Counted from the stretch's first letter, positions 1 through 9,424 are shown. The stretch is 64,000 nt of DNA from Listeria weihenstephanensis (GCF_003534205.1 NZ_CP011102.1:3050036-3114035), one strand, 5' to 3'. Numbers and translations: made by a program. Notes: generated from the letters alone by a model not told the origin.

Positions 1-439
1 GAATATCGAAGAAACCTTGAATTTGTGGTGCATGAAGATCTAGTGTAATCATGCGTGTAGCTCCTGCTTTTTCAATCAGGTTTGCTACGAGTTTCGCTGT
101 GATCGGCTCACGGCTACGCGCTTTACGGTCTTGACGTGCATAACCGTAGTATGGCATCACAATGTTAATCGTTTTTGCTGAAGCTCTCTTAAGTGCATCA
201 ATCATGATCAAAAGTTCCATCAGATTTTGGTTTACAGGAAAACCAGTGGATTGTACGACATAGACGTGACAACCACGGATACTTTCTTCAATATTAATCT
301 GAATTTCGCCATCACTAAAATGGGTCACGCTGGACTTCCCTAAATTAATTCCCGCTACTTCCGCGATTTCCGCCGCCAGTGCTTGGTTGGAATTTAAAGA
401 GAAAATTTTTAACTTTGGATCAAAATAATCGTTAGACAT
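1..439 (-). CDS. prs: Ribose-phosphate pyrophosphokinase (PRPP synthetase), C-terminus beyond window
   Basis: Makes 5-phosphoribosyl-1-pyrophosphate from ribose 5-phosphate and ATP, feeding purine, pyrimidine, His, Trp and NAD synthesis in the cytoplasm. Only the first 146 codons lie in the window; the gene runs off the left edge. The translation begins [15 protein letters not shown] and contains the family's SDGEI segment, the [12 protein letters not shown] segment and [11 protein letters not shown] (start of the PRPP/metal-binding region). The ATG at 437-439 follows a GGAGGC ribosome-binding site at 445-450. It lies 109 bp downstream of glmU in the same direction, the glmU-prs order usual in Firmicutes, and is probably cotranscribed with it. 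Confidence 0.96.
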   Translation of the reverse strand, partial: MSNDYFDPKLKIFSLNSNQALAAEIAEVAGINLGKSSVTHFSDGEIQINIEESIRGCHVYVVQSTGFPVNQNLMELLIMIDALKRASAKTINIVMPYYGYARQDRKARSREPITAKLVANLIEKAGATRMITLDLHAPQIQGFFDI

Positions 440-548
440 AATCAGCCTCCACATAGATTTTATATAATTTTTTTATTGCCTAAGTTGTTACGAGCGACAA
501 ATGTAGCGCTCTATTTTAGAAGCAAATTTGGTGTCTCTAGCGAGAACC

Positions 549-1919
549 TTACTTACCAAAATTTAATTTTTTCGCGTAACCTTCTTTATTTTCTTGTTTT
601 GTGCGAGAAATGGCAAGTGCATCCTCAGGCACATCTTTTGTAACCGTTGTTCCTGCTGCTACAAATGCGCGATTGCCAATTTTGACAGGCGCTACCAAGT
701 TGGAGTTGCAACCAATAAATACGTCGTCACCAATGATTGTTTTGGCTTTATTTTTGCCGTCGTAGTTCACTGCGATCGAACCACAACCGATATTTACATT
801 TTCGCCAATTTCCGCGTCACCCATGTAGATAAAGTGCGGGATCTTTGAATTCTTGCCAATGGTTGCTTTCTTCGTCTCTACAAAATTACCGATTTTCACG
901 CCTTCACTGATGTCAGATTCAGGACGTAAGTGAGAGTATGGGCCCACTTGAACATCGTTGCCAACTTTACTGTCATAGATAGAAGAATGTCGCACTTCAA
1001 CACGATCGCCTAAAATGGCGTTATCAAGCACGCTAGCTCCTGTAATTTCGCAATCTTCACCAATAACGGTTTTTCCGTGAATCGCAACATTAGGACCAAC
1101 AATTGTATCTTGGCCGATCTGAGCGTCCACATCAATATACGTGTTCGCAGGATCAATTAATGTGACACCATTACGCATATGTTTTTCATTGATACGATGA
1201 CGCATGATTTCTTGAGCTTCCGCCAAGGCTACGCGGTCATTTACGCCAAGTGATTCCTTCGCGTTTTCCATCCGGTATGCTGCAACGACTTCATCATCAT
1301 CTTTTAGAATTTTGATGACATCTGGCAAATAATATTCGCCTTGTGCATTCTCATTAGATACTTTGGAAAGAGCTTCGAATAAAGCTTTGTTATCAAAACA
1401 ATAAGTTCCCGTATTAATTTCATTCACGCGCTGTTCTTTTTCAGATGCATCTTTTTGTTCCACTATCTTTTCCACAATTCCTAGATCATCACGAATAATT
1501 CGTCCATAACCAGCAGGATTATCTAAAACAGTCGTCAAAATAGTTGCTTTAGCACGTTTTTCATGATGATACTTCATTAAAGCTTCCATCGTATGACCTT
1601 GAATAAGGGGCGTATCGCCACATACAACGAGCGTTACACCTTCTTTGTCTCCTAGGACGTCTTTTGCTTGTAAAACCGCGTGAGCAGTCCCCAACTGTTC
1701 CTCTTGCAAAGCAAACACACTTCTATCCTGCAAATGAGTCTGTACTTGTTCCGCGCCATGTCCAACAATCGTCACAATTTTATCAGTTTGAAGTTGGCTT
1801 ATTTGATCTACTACATGCTCCACCATCGGCTTCCCACAAACTGGATGCAAAACCTTATAAAGCTTCGACTTCATTCTCGTACCTTGCCCAGCCGCCAAAA
1901 CAATTGCATATCTATTCAT
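549..1919 (-). CDS. glmU: Bifunctional N-acetylglucosamine-1-phosphate uridyltransferase / glucosamine-1-phosphate acetyltransferase
   Basis: Carries out the last two steps of UDP-GlcNAc synthesis for peptidoglycan and teichoic acid. With the ATG at 1919 the protein is 456 residues, the normal length. The N-terminal nucleotidyltransferase domain (about 1-227) has [15 protein letters not shown] near residue 6. The C-terminal left-handed beta-helix acetyltransferase (about 250-456) shows hexapeptide repeats and the segments SHLRP and NYDG. A longer frame to 1946 is open, but GGAGGG lies 8 bases before the ATG pair at 1922/1919, and family members begin M-x-RYA-V-LAAG, so the short start is chosen (1922 is also possible). 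It is preceded by its own promoter at 1962-1990. Confidence 0.95.
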   Translation of the reverse strand: MNRYAIVLAAGQGTRMKSKLYKVLHPVCGKPMVEHVVDQISQLQTDKIVTIVGHGAEQVQTHLQDRSVFALQEEQLGTAHAVLQAKDVLGDKEGVTLVVCGDTPLIQGHTMEALMKYHHEKRAKATILTTVLDNPAGYGRIIRDDLGIVEKIVEQKDASEKEQRVNEINTGTYCFDNKALFEALSKVSNENAQGEYYLPDVIKILKDDDEVVAAYRMENAKESLGVNDRVALAEAQEIMRHRINEKHMRNGVTLIDPANTYIDVDAQIGQDTIVGPNVAIHGKTVIGEDCEITGASVLDNAILGDRVEVRHSSIYDSKVGNDVQVGPYSHLRPESDISEGVKIGNFVETKKATIGKNSKIPHFIYMGDAEIGENVNIGCGSIAVNYDGKNKAKTIIGDDVFIGCNSNLVAPVKIGNRAFVAAGTTVTKDVPEDALAISRTKQENKEGYAKKLNFGK

Positions 1920-1961
1920 CATTGACAAGACCCTCCAATTATCCACTATTCTTCATAATGA

Positions 1962-1990
1962 ATAATACCGTAAAAATGGCTTTTTTTCAA
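1962..1990 (-). promoter_or_regulatory. Sigma-A promoter of glmU
   Basis: On the minus strand, TTGAAA (1985-1990) is separated by exactly 17 bases from TATTAT (1962-1967), about 40 bases upstream of the glmU start. The rest of 1991-2250 shows no convincing gene. Confidence 0.65.
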
Positions 1991-2250
1991 GATGTAAATA
2001 GACCGAGTAATAATTTTTACTAAAATCCTGATATATCTCTGTTTCCTGATCTGAATCTCGGTCTTTGTAAAAAAAGATACACGACCGATTACGAACAGGT
2101 GTATGCGATCACTCTTTTCAACTTTAAAATCCGATGTTGTCCAGCCTATAACCCATTTATTTTCTAGAAAAAGCGCTATTTTATAATGAATAATTATTTT
2201 GCACCTAACTATGTAACCCCTCTGACGTCGACCACTTTTCAGATTGAAAA

Positions 2251-2286
2251 ACGCAACAAAAAGCAACCAGCCATGGCTGGTTGCTT
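2251..2286 (-). terminator. Intrinsic terminator of the spoVG pair
   Basis: A perfect GC-rich inverted repeat at 2261-2286 (arms AAGCAACCAGCC and GGCTGGTTGCTT) is followed on the minus strand by a T-rich run, 16 bp after the second spoVG stop codon. Confidence 0.85.
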
Positions 2287-2301
2287 GAATTAATATCCTA
2301 A

Positions 2302-2616
2302 TTATTCAGCAGTTACTTCTTCTTCAACTGCTACGTCTTCTGATACAGCACTTGACTCTTCTTCGCCTACGCGAACATATTCAGCAAGTACAACCTCTTG
2401 GATTTTACCACGAGTATCAGAATTGATTGGGTGAGCGATATCACGGAATTCACCGTCAACGCCACGTTTACTTGGCATTGCTACGAATAAACCGTTGTTG
2501 CCGTCAATGACACGAATATCATGAACAACAAATTCCTCATCTAAAGTTATAGAAGCAATAGCTCTCATTCTTCCATCAGTTTCTACACGACGTAATCTAA
2601 CATCAGTTACTTGCAT
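2302..2616 (-). CDS. spoVG: SpoVG family RNA/DNA-binding regulator, second copy
   Basis: Small nucleic-acid-binding regulator; in Listeria and Staphylococcus SpoVG affects cell wall, capsule, virulence or lysozyme resistance rather than sporulation (family knowledge). The 104-residue protein starts [11 protein letters not shown] at the ATG 2616, 8 bases after AAGGAG (2625-2630). An upstream GTG at 2625 overlaps that site and is rejected. The core with VHDIRVIDG and [13 protein letters not shown] is intact, and the C-terminal tail is acidic (rich in Glu and Val). It is nearly identical in its first 80 residues to the upstream copy at 2757-3068, so the pair is a tandem duplication. The operon ends at the hairpin 2261-2286. 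Confidence 0.93.
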   Translation of the reverse strand: MQVTDVRLRRVETDGRMRAIASITLDEEFVVHDIRVIDGNNGLFVAMPSKRGVDGEFRDIAHPINSDTRGKIQEVVLAEYVRVGEEESSAVSEDVAVEEEVTAE

Positions 2617-2756
2617 TATCGTCACTCCTTATCCCATTTTGTCTTCTCATAGTTTCTTAGGATTATTTTTCATCTTGTTATTTGGGACAAAATTGGTTTC
2701 CCTTTAGATCCGCTATTCACAACAAGTCTTCACCCAGCCGCTATAAAAAGTAGTGT

Positions 2757-3068
2757 TTAATCTTCGTTTCCTTCTTCTGTTTCTGTTGTTACTTCTGCTG
2801 TTTCACTGACAACTTCATCAGCTTCTGCATAAGCAACTAAAACAGCGTCCTGAATCTTAGCACGAGTATCTGAATTAATTGGGTGAGCGATGTCACGAAA
2901 CTCTCCGTCTGGAGTACGTTTACTTGGCATTGCTACAAATAATCCATCATTACCATCAATCACGCGAATATCATGTACTACGAATTCACCGTCAATAGTA
3001 ATTGAAGAAATAGCTTTCATTCTTCCATCAGTCTCAACTCGACGTAATCTCACATCTGTAATTTCCAT
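2757..3068 (-). CDS. spoVG: SpoVG family RNA/DNA-binding regulator, first copy
   Basis: First of two tandem spoVG genes, 103 residues from the ATG at 3068 ([11 protein letters not shown]), preceded by AAGGTGGTG. The longer open frame to 3122 adds an unrelated N-terminus and is rejected. Family core motifs [17 protein letters not shown] and [13 protein letters not shown] are present; the tail is acidic (TEEGNED end) and differs from copy two, so divergence between the paralogs is concentrated at the C-terminus. A sigma-A promoter lies at 3242-3270, giving a leader of about 165 nt. Both copies are probably cotranscribed across the 140-bp spacer. Confidence 0.93.
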   Translation of the reverse strand: MEITDVRLRRVETDGRMKAISSITIDGEFVVHDIRVIDGNDGLFVAMPSKRTPDGEFRDIAHPINSDTRAKIQDAVLVAYAEADEVVSETAEVTTETEEGNED

Positions 3069-3241
3069 TTTCTTCACCACCTTAGCTCTTGTTGACATGC
3101 TACTTGTTGATCCAACACACACGCAACATCATAAAGATAACACTAGAGAATTGTTCCCTCGACATTTCTCCCATACAAAAAGCAATTATTAAATTACTCC
3201 TTGTTCCCAAAAAGGAAAGCCCAGAATTTTTCTCTAACAAC

Positions 3242-3270
3242 ATCATAATAAAAAAAGCTAAATTTGACAA
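3242..3270 (-). promoter_or_regulatory. Sigma-A promoter of the spoVG operon
   Basis: Minus-strand TTGTCA (3265-3270) and TATGAT (3242-3247) with a 17-base spacer, the best match in the 780-bp AT-rich gap between the ABC exporter and spoVG. Confidence 0.6.
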
Positions 3271-3347
3271 CTTTGTGACTTCGTACATAAAAACAGCTAA
3301 AATAAGACGTTTTTTATTGACAACAAAGAATTGTTTTAAATTATCTG

Positions 3348-3367
3348 TATTTTTGTATACAAAAATA
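3348..3367. promoter_or_regulatory. Perfect 20-bp palindrome with TTGTATACAA core, possible operator
   Basis: TATTTTTGTA/TACAAAAATA is a perfect palindrome. A second palindrome with the same core lies at 3491-3502. TTGTATACAA is the type of core bound by GntR-like repressors (inference). Apart from these and the spoVG promoter, 3271-3800 is AT-rich and holds no credible gene. Confidence 0.45.
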
Positions 3368-3490
3368 ACTTGTTATTCCTTGTTTAACTGGTATTTATAT
3401 GCCAAACACTCTTACCATCATTTCTTTTTTGATATATTTTAGACAAAATATTTTTTCTCAAACTATAACATACAATAACATACTAATATC

Positions 3491-3502
3491 ATTGTATACA
3501 AT
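3491..3502. promoter_or_regulatory. Second TTGTATACAA palindrome
   Basis: ATTGTATACAAT, a perfect 12-bp palindrome sharing the core of the site at 3348-3367, with centres about 139 bp apart. Confidence 0.35.
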
Positions 3503-3800
3503 AATGTGGCAAAATTCTGCCATTTATTCTTTTTTTTGCACATCATTTATCAATTTTAATTTCAAAAAGAATCTCTTTATGACAATTATTACATATACTT
3601 ACAATAGTCTTGAATCCGCATTTATACTGTGATTTGAAATTAAATAAAGTATCATACGCATTAATAACGGACACATTTCGCCTTCATTCACACCTTTAAT
3701 GTGACAAACAGATTAAAAATATGTAACAGCTTATTTAATCACTTAAATTTACACTTTTGTCGCTAAAAATGATTTTTCGAATGCTTTTATTTCAATTTTT

Positions 3801-3841
3801 ATAAAAAAAAAGAGGATTTTTTTACACAAATCCTCTTTTTC
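3801..3841 (-). terminator. Terminator of the ABC exporter operon
   Basis: Arms AGAGGATTT and AAATCCTCT (3811-3836) are flanked by an A-run on the left and a T-run on the right, so it can work in both directions. It sits just after the permease stop codon. Confidence 0.85.
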
Positions 3842-3847
3842 TTTATA

Positions 3848-5041
3848 TTATTCTGACCGTAATGCGTCAATTGGGCGTAATTTTGAAGCTTTATTCGCTG
3901 GTGTAATACCAAAGATGACACCTATGAGTAAGGAGAACAGGAATGATCCAATTATAGTTGGAGCCGTAATTCCAGATGGTATCCCTGCAAATGAGCCGAA
4001 TGCAAGCGCACCAGACACACCAATTGCGATACCAATTATGCCTCCGACGACACTAATAACGATCGATTCAATAAGGAATTGTGTTAGAATGTCTCGTTTT
4101 TTAGCACCTAAAGCTTTTCGGATACCAATTTCTCTTGTCCGTTCGGATACTGAAACTAGCATAATATTCATAATTCCTATACCACCAACAATAAGCGAAA
4201 TCCCAGCAATTGCGCCTAGGGCTGTCGTCAGTGTCGAACTAATTGTATCAAACGCGTTCAATATTTCTTGCTGATTGATGACTTGATAAGGCGCTGTTTC
4301 ACCACTCGAGGCATCGCTCGCATTGTAATTAAAGTGGATGGATAATCGCGAGTCAAGCGTGCTAACAACGCGATCTACATCGTCCGCAGAATCCGTCTCT
4401 ACATACATCGTCCTAACACTCGTATCTTTTAACATACGTTGAGCCGCCGATAACGGAATGAAAATTTGATCGTCACTCGAACCCATCATCGAAGCGCCTT
4501 TTTCTTTTAGAACGCCCACGACTTTGTATGGCATCCCATCGACACGAACGTATTCGCCAATCGGTTCTGAGAAACCAAATAAGTCACTCGCCACATTCGG
4601 GCCAATTACAGCCACCTTTTGACCATATTCCACATCAATTGGTAGCAAGAATCTACCAGAATCTAGTTTAAGACCACGAGCATCTTTATACTGCTCATTT
4701 GTTCCAATTACTTTTAAATCTTTCGTTTTGTAGTCATATGTGGCTTTTACTTGCCCTGATATTTCTGGAGAAACACTTTTTACGCCATCGATATTCTTGT
4801 ATTTCATCGCATCATCATACGTAAATTTATCATTCGGATTGGTCGATGTATTCATGACAGTGATTAGGTTCGACCCTAAGTCCCCCATCTGACTATTAAC
4901 CTGATCCGTAACACCTTTACCAAGCGATACTAATAAAATAACAGATGATACCCCAATAATAATTCCGAGCATCGTTAAAAAGGATCTCAACTTACTTGTC
5001 TTCAACTGCTTCCAGGCCATTTTCATGCTTTGAAGGATCAT
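3848..5041 (-). CDS. MacB-type ABC transporter permease
   Basis: Membrane subunit of a MacB/FtsX-type exporter, 397 residues. There is a first membrane helix at about 20-42 (FLTMLGIIIGVSSVILLVSLG), a large extracytoplasmic MacB_PCD domain (about 45-270), then three C-terminal helices of the FtsX domain, including IAGISLIVGGIGIMNIML and the cytoplasmic SERTREIGIRKALGAKKRDIL segment, which is highly conserved. Its ATG overlaps the ATPase stop by four bases (ATGA), so the two are translationally coupled. With the upstream ATPase and adaptor it forms a three-gene exporter, probably of peptides or antimicrobials. The substrate is not visible. Confidence 0.9.
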   Translation of the reverse strand: MILQSMKMAWKQLKTSKLRSFLTMLGIIIGVSSVILLVSLGKGVTDQVNSQMGDLGSNLITVMNTSTNPNDKFTYDDAMKYKNIDGVKSVSPEISGQVKATYDYKTKDLKVIGTNEQYKDARGLKLDSGRFLLPIDVEYGQKVAVIGPNVASDLFGFSEPIGEYVRVDGMPYKVVGVLKEKGASMMGSSDDQIFIPLSAAQRMLKDTSVRTMYVETDSADDVDRVVSTLDSRLSIHFNYNASDASSGETAPYQVINQQEILNAFDTISSTLTTALGAIAGISLIVGGIGIMNIMLVSVSERTREIGIRKALGAKKRDILTQFLIESIVISVVGGIIGIAIGVSGALAFGSFAGIPSGITAPTIIGSFLFSLLIGVIFGITPANKASKLRPIDALRSE

Positions 5042-5727
5042 TTCACTACCCCCTCATTGAAAAGTTGACCGTCTTGAATCCGAATCGTTCTTGTTCCATA
5101 ACTCGCGATGTCAAGATCATGTGTTATCATCACAATTGTATTTCCCGCACGGTTTAATTCCTGCAAAATAGCCATAACTTCTTTTCCCGTCTTGGAGTCC
5201 AAAGCACCTGTTGGCTCATCGGCTAGTAAAATTTGAGGATTAGCAGCTAGTGCACGTGCAATAGCGACACGTTGTTGTTGTCCACCAGAAAGTTGCGTCG
5301 GCAGATTTTGTTTCTTATCTGTCAAACTCACTTTTCTTAGACATTCTAACGCAATTTCTTCTCGTTTGGCCGCGCTCACTCCACCATAAATTAGCGGTAA
5401 TTCGACATTTTCTAAAGCAGATAGTTTCGTCAATAAATTAAACTGTTGAAAAATGAAACCGATTTTCTTATTACGAATAGCTGATAGTTTATTATCATTT
5501 AGCGTTGCCACGTCGACACCATCTAAATGGTATTGTCCTGAATCTGGTACGTCTAAACAACCGATCATATTCATCAAGGTTGATTTACCAGAGCCAGAAG
5601 GTCCAACGATTGCCAAAAATTCGCCTTGTTCAACGGCAAGTGTAACATTATCTAGTGCTTTAAATGTCTCACCGCCAAGTGTATATGTTTTCGTTAAGTT
5701 CTTCATATCAATAAGTGGACTTGCCAT
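5038..5727 (-). CDS. ABC transporter ATP-binding protein (MacB/LolD-like)
   Basis: Cytoplasmic ATPase of the exporter, 229 residues. Walker A is GPSGSGKST (about 42-50), the Q-loop is FQQFN, the signature is LSGGQQQR (about 146), Walker B is ILLADEP with the following TGALDS, and the switch histidine is in MITHD. This is the pattern of the LolD/MacB-type ATPases that pair with FtsX-like permeases. It is the middle gene of the adaptor-ATPase-permease operon, 28 bp after the adaptor and overlapping the permease by 4 bp. Confidence 0.93.
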   Translation of the reverse strand: MASPLIDMKNLTKTYTLGGETFKALDNVTLAVEQGEFLAIVGPSGSGKSTLMNMIGCLDVPDSGQYHLDGVDVATLNDNKLSAIRNKKIGFIFQQFNLLTKLSALENVELPLIYGGVSAAKREEIALECLRKVSLTDKKQNLPTQLSGGQQQRVAIARALAANPQILLADEPTGALDSKTGKEVMAILQELNRAGNTIVMITHDLDIASYGTRTIRIQDGQLFNEGVVK

Positions 5728-5755
5728 GCGCTCACCTCCTTGTTTGATCTAGTTA

Positions 5756-6436
5756 TTAAAATCCTGGTTGCTGGGATGAGCTTGATTTGGATGGTAAAAT
5801 GACCTCATCACCTTTTTCTAGGCCTTTCGTGACTTCGATATTATCTTCATTGTGAAGTCCAGTCGTGATATATTGTTTCACTTCTTTTGTCGTATTGTTG
5901 CTTCCTTTTTTAGGGATCAATACGTAATATTTATCGTCATCATTTTTTTGAACAGCCTCGATTGGAACATAAAGCGCGTTTGCTTTTTCGTTAACCAAAA
6001 TCGATGCATCTGCTGTCATTCCTGATTTTAAATCCGCAGCATCGTCTATTGAGATCGTAACTAAGAAAGATGATACGCCATTTACAACAGTTCCTTGCTC
6101 GGCGATTTCTTTGACTTTACCGGTGTATGTTTTATCTGGAAGTGCTGCCACCGAAATTTTCGCTTCTTGATTTTTTTTCACATTTGGCACGTCTAATTCA
6201 TCCATTTGAACCTGAAGCTCTAATTCATCATAGTCAGGCGCTTGTTGATTTTGCGGAACGATTGCTCCAGTTGCTGTTGCATTTATTTTCATGTCCCCTT
6301 GTTTTACTTTCGTTGTAACAAGGTCTTTTGTCGCCGTTGTATCTGATCCTGATTTCGAGCCTAAGAATAATACTGCTCCAACTACAATTGCCGCAATAAT
6401 CACTAAGGCAATCAACCATTTAACCCATTTTTTCAT
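5756..6436 (-). CDS. Short HlyD/RND-type membrane fusion (adaptor) protein
   Basis: Adaptor for the downstream MacB-type exporter, 226 residues from the ATG at 6436 (8 bases after AAGGAG). One N-terminal membrane anchor (about 5-25) is followed by an extracytoplasmic part with barrel-sandwich and beta-barrel segments (VQMDELDVPNVKKNQEAKI, LKSGMTADASILV) and a membrane-proximal domain (GLEKGDEVILPS). It is clearly shorter than typical adaptors of about 370-400 residues: after TATGAIVPQNQQ it jumps straight to the second lipoyl half, so the coiled-coil hairpin is missing. The frame is clean, so this looks like a genuine short form rather than a frameshift. Confidence 0.85.
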   Translation of the reverse strand: MKKWVKWLIALVIIAAIVVGAVLFLGSKSGSDTTATKDLVTTKVKQGDMKINATATGAIVPQNQQAPDYDELELQVQMDELDVPNVKKNQEAKISVAALPDKTYTGKVKEIAEQGTVVNGVSSFLVTISIDDAADLKSGMTADASILVNEKANALYVPIEAVQKNDDDKYYVLIPKKGSNNTTKEVKQYITTGLHNEDNIEVTKGLEKGDEVILPSKSSSSQQPGF

Positions 6437-6643
6437 GTGTTTTGCTCCTTCCAAATTAAGTAATCGTCTGTTAGCCCCTATTGTTTATGTAGGTACCAAG
6501 CATGTAAAAAAGGTTCATAAACATAAGTATTCGCCATGCGAACTGTTTACATACCTTTATAAGTTCCTATTGTAGCACAAAACGTTCTCAAACCAGTCAT
6601 ACGGAGGTCTTATTTATCCGTTCATATTCAATTCATAAATGAA

Positions 6644-6694
6644 AAAACTAAAATCTAAGGATGCCATCTGTATGCAGTCCCTAAATTTTAGTTT
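6644..6694 (-). terminator. Probable terminator of purR
   Basis: Inverted arms AAACTAAAAT and ATTTTAGTTT enclose a 30-base loop with internal pairing. A T-run follows on the minus strand, directly after the purR stop. Confidence 0.6.
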
Positions 6695-6699
6695 CTTAT

Positions 6700-7527
6700 T
6701 TACTCGTTTGGATAATTGAAGTAATTACCCTCTACGACTTGGATTTGTTTTTCTTTGACGTTCACATTTTTAATTTTAACAAGTGATACGTAATCATCCA
6801 CTAGACGTTCTTCCGCATATTCAGACTCGACCAATACGCCGATACCTACTAATTTGGCGTTGAACTCTTCTAGTAAGTTTTTCATACCGTTAATCGTTCC
6901 GCCAGCTTTCATGAAATCATCTACGATAACAACATTAGAGCCTTCTGGCAGACTGCGTTTAGACAGCTCCATCTTTTCAATACGCTTACTTGATCCGGAG
7001 ACGTAATTGATGCTCACAGTGGATCCTTCTGTTACTTTACTGTCGCGACGCACGATAACGAATGGTACATTTAGATGTTCCGCTACGGCTTGCGCAATCG
7101 GGATTCCTTTTGTGGCAACCGTCATAATGGCATCGATTTTTTGTTTATTAAATTTAGTTGCTAAAATTTTACCAATTTGGCTTAGTGTCACCGGCTCACC
7201 TAGCAAATCTGATAAGTATAAATAACCACCTGGCAATAAACGGTTAGGCTCTGCAATGCGATTACAGAGCGTCTGCACGAAATCGAGCACATCCGCATTA
7301 TCTGCAATTGAAATGTATTTCACGCCACCAGCAGCTCCTGGGACCGTCTCAAGCGTGCCGATGCCTCTATCTTCAAATGTTTTCTTAATAATAACTAAAT
7401 CTTCACTGATCGATGATTTAGCTGAACCATAACGCTCTGCAAACAAAGTCAGTGGAACAAGTTTTCGCGGATGGCTTAATAAAAATTGTGTCATATCAAT
7501 TAATCGCTCGCTACGCCGAATTTTCAT
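6700..7527 (-). CDS. purR: Purine operon repressor PurR
   Basis: PRPP-sensing repressor of purine synthesis genes, 275 residues. An N-terminal winged-helix (about 1-74, MKIRRSERLIDMTQFLL) is followed by a phosphoribosyltransferase-like domain that binds PRPP, with the PRPP loop VVIVDDFMKAGGT at about 198-211. The start at 7527 follows GAGGAG; the longer frame to 7569 adds a lysine-rich stretch upstream of that site and is rejected. It sits beside ispE and spoVG as in B. subtilis, but the yabJ gene usual between purR and spoVG is absent and an ABC exporter takes that place. Confidence 0.95.
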   Translation of the reverse strand: MKIRRSERLIDMTQFLLSHPRKLVPLTLFAERYGSAKSSISEDLVIIKKTFEDRGIGTLETVPGAAGGVKYISIADNADVLDFVQTLCNRIAEPNRLLPGGYLYLSDLLGEPVTLSQIGKILATKFNKQKIDAIMTVATKGIPIAQAVAEHLNVPFVIVRRDSKVTEGSTVSINYVSGSSKRIEKMELSKRSLPEGSNVVIVDDFMKAGGTINGMKNLLEEFNAKLVGIGVLVESEYAEERLVDDYVSLVKIKNVNVKEKQIQVVEGNYFNYPNE

Positions 7528-7666
7528 TTTACTTCTTCTCCTCTTTTTAAAAGTTACATTTCTTAACAATAGAATCTAATTCGCCCTTTTTGTACGTGTT
7601 TAAGTTTATTATAAAGACTTTTTCGAGGAAAAGATAGTAATACAGATGTCAAAGCGATCAATCTAC

Positions 7667-8407
7667 TTATTTCATAACGCTTTTAAAACTTACTGCTTCG
7701 GCACCGACTGATTCTAATGCGTCTAAAACCTCTTGTGAAGTCAAAAATGTTAGTTCTTTGATTCGATATTCTGTATACGAACTAAGCGATAGCAATGTTT
7801 CATCGATAAATGCTGGATGACACATGAATTCCATCGTCTTTGTATCATTTTCATATTTTTTAATCTCTTGTTTTACTACCTCAGCAGTAATTCCAGCCCC
7901 ATAGAACTGGTCAGAAAAGCGATCCGTTGTTGGGATACCAATATAATCTGCATCGTGTACAGAGCGGCGCAAGCCAACATTATACTTCTTCGCTAATTTT
8001 TGCATCACGGGTAAAACGAGTGGTTCGATTAAATGATGGGTATCAAAATGCGAAATTGTAATTCCAGCTGCCATTATTTTTTCAATTTGTGCTGTGAATT
8101 CACGCTCCACTTCATCAAAGTCAAGCTTGTCCGCAGATGCTCTTAATACGTCCTGCGCTAAGAATTTCCCAGATGGCGCTGTCACACTTGGTACATCTTT
8201 TAAAATCGGACTACCAAACGTAAGCGTCAAATGCGCGCCAATATCAAGTCCTGGGTTTTCTTTTGCAACTTCAGCTCCTAGATCGAACGCTGGTGAGTTA
8301 GCGAGCATCGTCGTTGACCTCACAACACCATTTTTGTATGCATCCAGAATCCCGTAAACCACACCTTTAGATAAGCCAAAATCATCCGCATTAAAAATTA
8401 CCTTCAT
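7667..8407 (-). CDS. YdjC/ChbG-family carbohydrate deacetylase
   Basis: Predicted metal-dependent deacetylase acting on N-acetylated sugars such as chitooligosaccharides (family inference). The 246-residue protein opens with MKVIFNADDFG, whose Asp pair is the typical metal/catalytic motif, and has DTHHLIEP (about 121) and CHPAF (about 202) as further metal ligands. The ATG at 8407 is 9 bases after AAGGAG; an upstream open stretch to 8443 overlaps ispE and is rejected. It lies 17 bp after ispE in the same direction and is probably cotranscribed. Confidence 0.85.
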   Translation of the reverse strand: MKVIFNADDFGLSKGVVYGILDAYKNGVVRSTTMLANSPAFDLGAEVAKENPGLDIGAHLTLTFGSPILKDVPSVTAPSGKFLAQDVLRASADKLDFDEVEREFTAQIEKIMAAGITISHFDTHHLIEPLVLPVMQKLAKKYNVGLRRSVHDADYIGIPTTDRFSDQFYGAGITAEVVKQEIKKYENDTKTMEFMCHPAFIDETLLSLSSYTEYRIKELTFLTSQEVLDALESVGAEAVSFKSVMK

Positions 8408-8424
8408 TTTAATCGACTCCTTCA

Positions 8425-9285
8425 TCATTTTTCTTCTTGCCAAGGTCTGACTAAATATACTTCCTCACAGAAGCCTCGCAAGCCGTTATAGACGCGTTTT
8501 GCTCGTGAGTATTGTTTTACAAGCGCAAAGACTGTTGGCCCACTACCGCTCATTAAGGCCGTGTCCGCGCCAAATTCCAGCATTTTTTCTTTGATACGTT
8601 TCACCTCAGGATGTTTAGCAAGCGTCACCGTTTCCAGTACGTTCCCGATATTATCGCAAATACCCTCAAAACTGTTATCTCGAATCGCTTGAACCATGCC
8701 AGCCGTATTAGGATGTTCGACTTCCCCAACTCGCAGATCACGGTAAACGCCTGGCGTCGAAACACTGATAGACGGCTTAGCTAGAACAATCCAGCAATTC
8801 GGCATCATAGGTAACGGTTCAATGATTTCACCACGTCCCGTCGCAAGTGCCGTTCCTCCGTATAGGCAAAATGGAATATCCGATCCCAGTTCCGCGCCGA
8901 GGTCCGCAAGTTCCGCAAGCGTCAGTTTCAAATCCCACAATTGGTTCAAACCTTTAAGCGCCGCCGCCGCATCACTGCTACCACCGGCCAGACCTGCTGC
9001 AACTGGAATGCTTTTATCCAGCGTCATCGCAACACCTTGTTTTATCTGAAACCGCTCTTTTAAAAGGGCTGCCGCCTGATAGACCAGATTACGTTTATCA
9101 TCAGGAATGAAATGCGCCTTCACATCCAACTTAATGATATCCTTTTCCAGTAATACCAGCTGTAGCCGATCCGCCAAATCAATTGTTGTCATCACCATTT
9201 CAAGCTCATGATAGTTATCTTTTCTTTTATATAGCGCATCCAATGACAAATTAATCTTCGCAGGTGCCTTCACATTTATTTTCAT
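8425..9285 (-). CDS. ispE: 4-diphosphocytidyl-2-C-methyl-D-erythritol kinase
   Basis: GHMP kinase of the non-mevalonate (MEP) isoprenoid pathway. About 286 residues starting [16 protein letters not shown]. The ATP-binding glycine-rich loop is [15 protein letters not shown] (about 97-111), and C-terminal motif 3 is [14 protein letters not shown]. Two adjacent ATGs (9288 and 9285) share one site; AAAGG 8 bases before 9288 fits either, and family members start at the second. The neighbours are a deacetylase (downstream) and veg (upstream, separated by a terminator). Confidence 0.94.
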   Translation of the reverse strand: MKINVKAPAKINLSLDALYKRKDNYHELEMVMTTIDLADRLQLVLLEKDIIKLDVKAHFIPDDKRNLVYQAAALLKERFQIKQGVAMTLDKSIPVAAGLAGGSSDAAAALKGLNQLWDLKLTLAELADLGAELGSDIPFCLYGGTALATGRGEIIEPLPMMPNCWIVLAKPSISVSTPGVYRDLRVGEVEHPNTAGMVQAIRDNSFEGICDNIGNVLETVTLAKHPEVKRIKEKMLEFGADTALMSGSGPTVFALVKQYSRAKRVYNGLRGFCEEVYLVRPWQEEK

Positions 9286-9424
9286 CATTCCTACAGCCTT
9301 TCCTAGGGGAACCACTATCGTTCAACCATTTATTTTCTTACGTTCCCTATTCTCTCAATTCTTCTTTGTTTATTCTACCACACCACACCTAAAATATGTA
9401 CCATGAACTTGTGTATACGCGGTG

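Noticed and set aside
1946-2266. 106-codon leftward open frame between glmU and spoVG
   Set aside because: It overlaps the glmU promoter and leader, has no ribosome site, and its composition is unlike a protein.
3089-3632. Several rightward open frames in the AT-rich gap upstream of spoVG
   Set aside because: AT-driven frames rich in Ile, Phe, Tyr and Asn without ribosome sites; they overlap the spoVG promoter and palindromes.
9285-9315. Longer IspE start
   Set aside because: The added residues MVPLGKAVG are not family-like and lie over the ribosome-site region.
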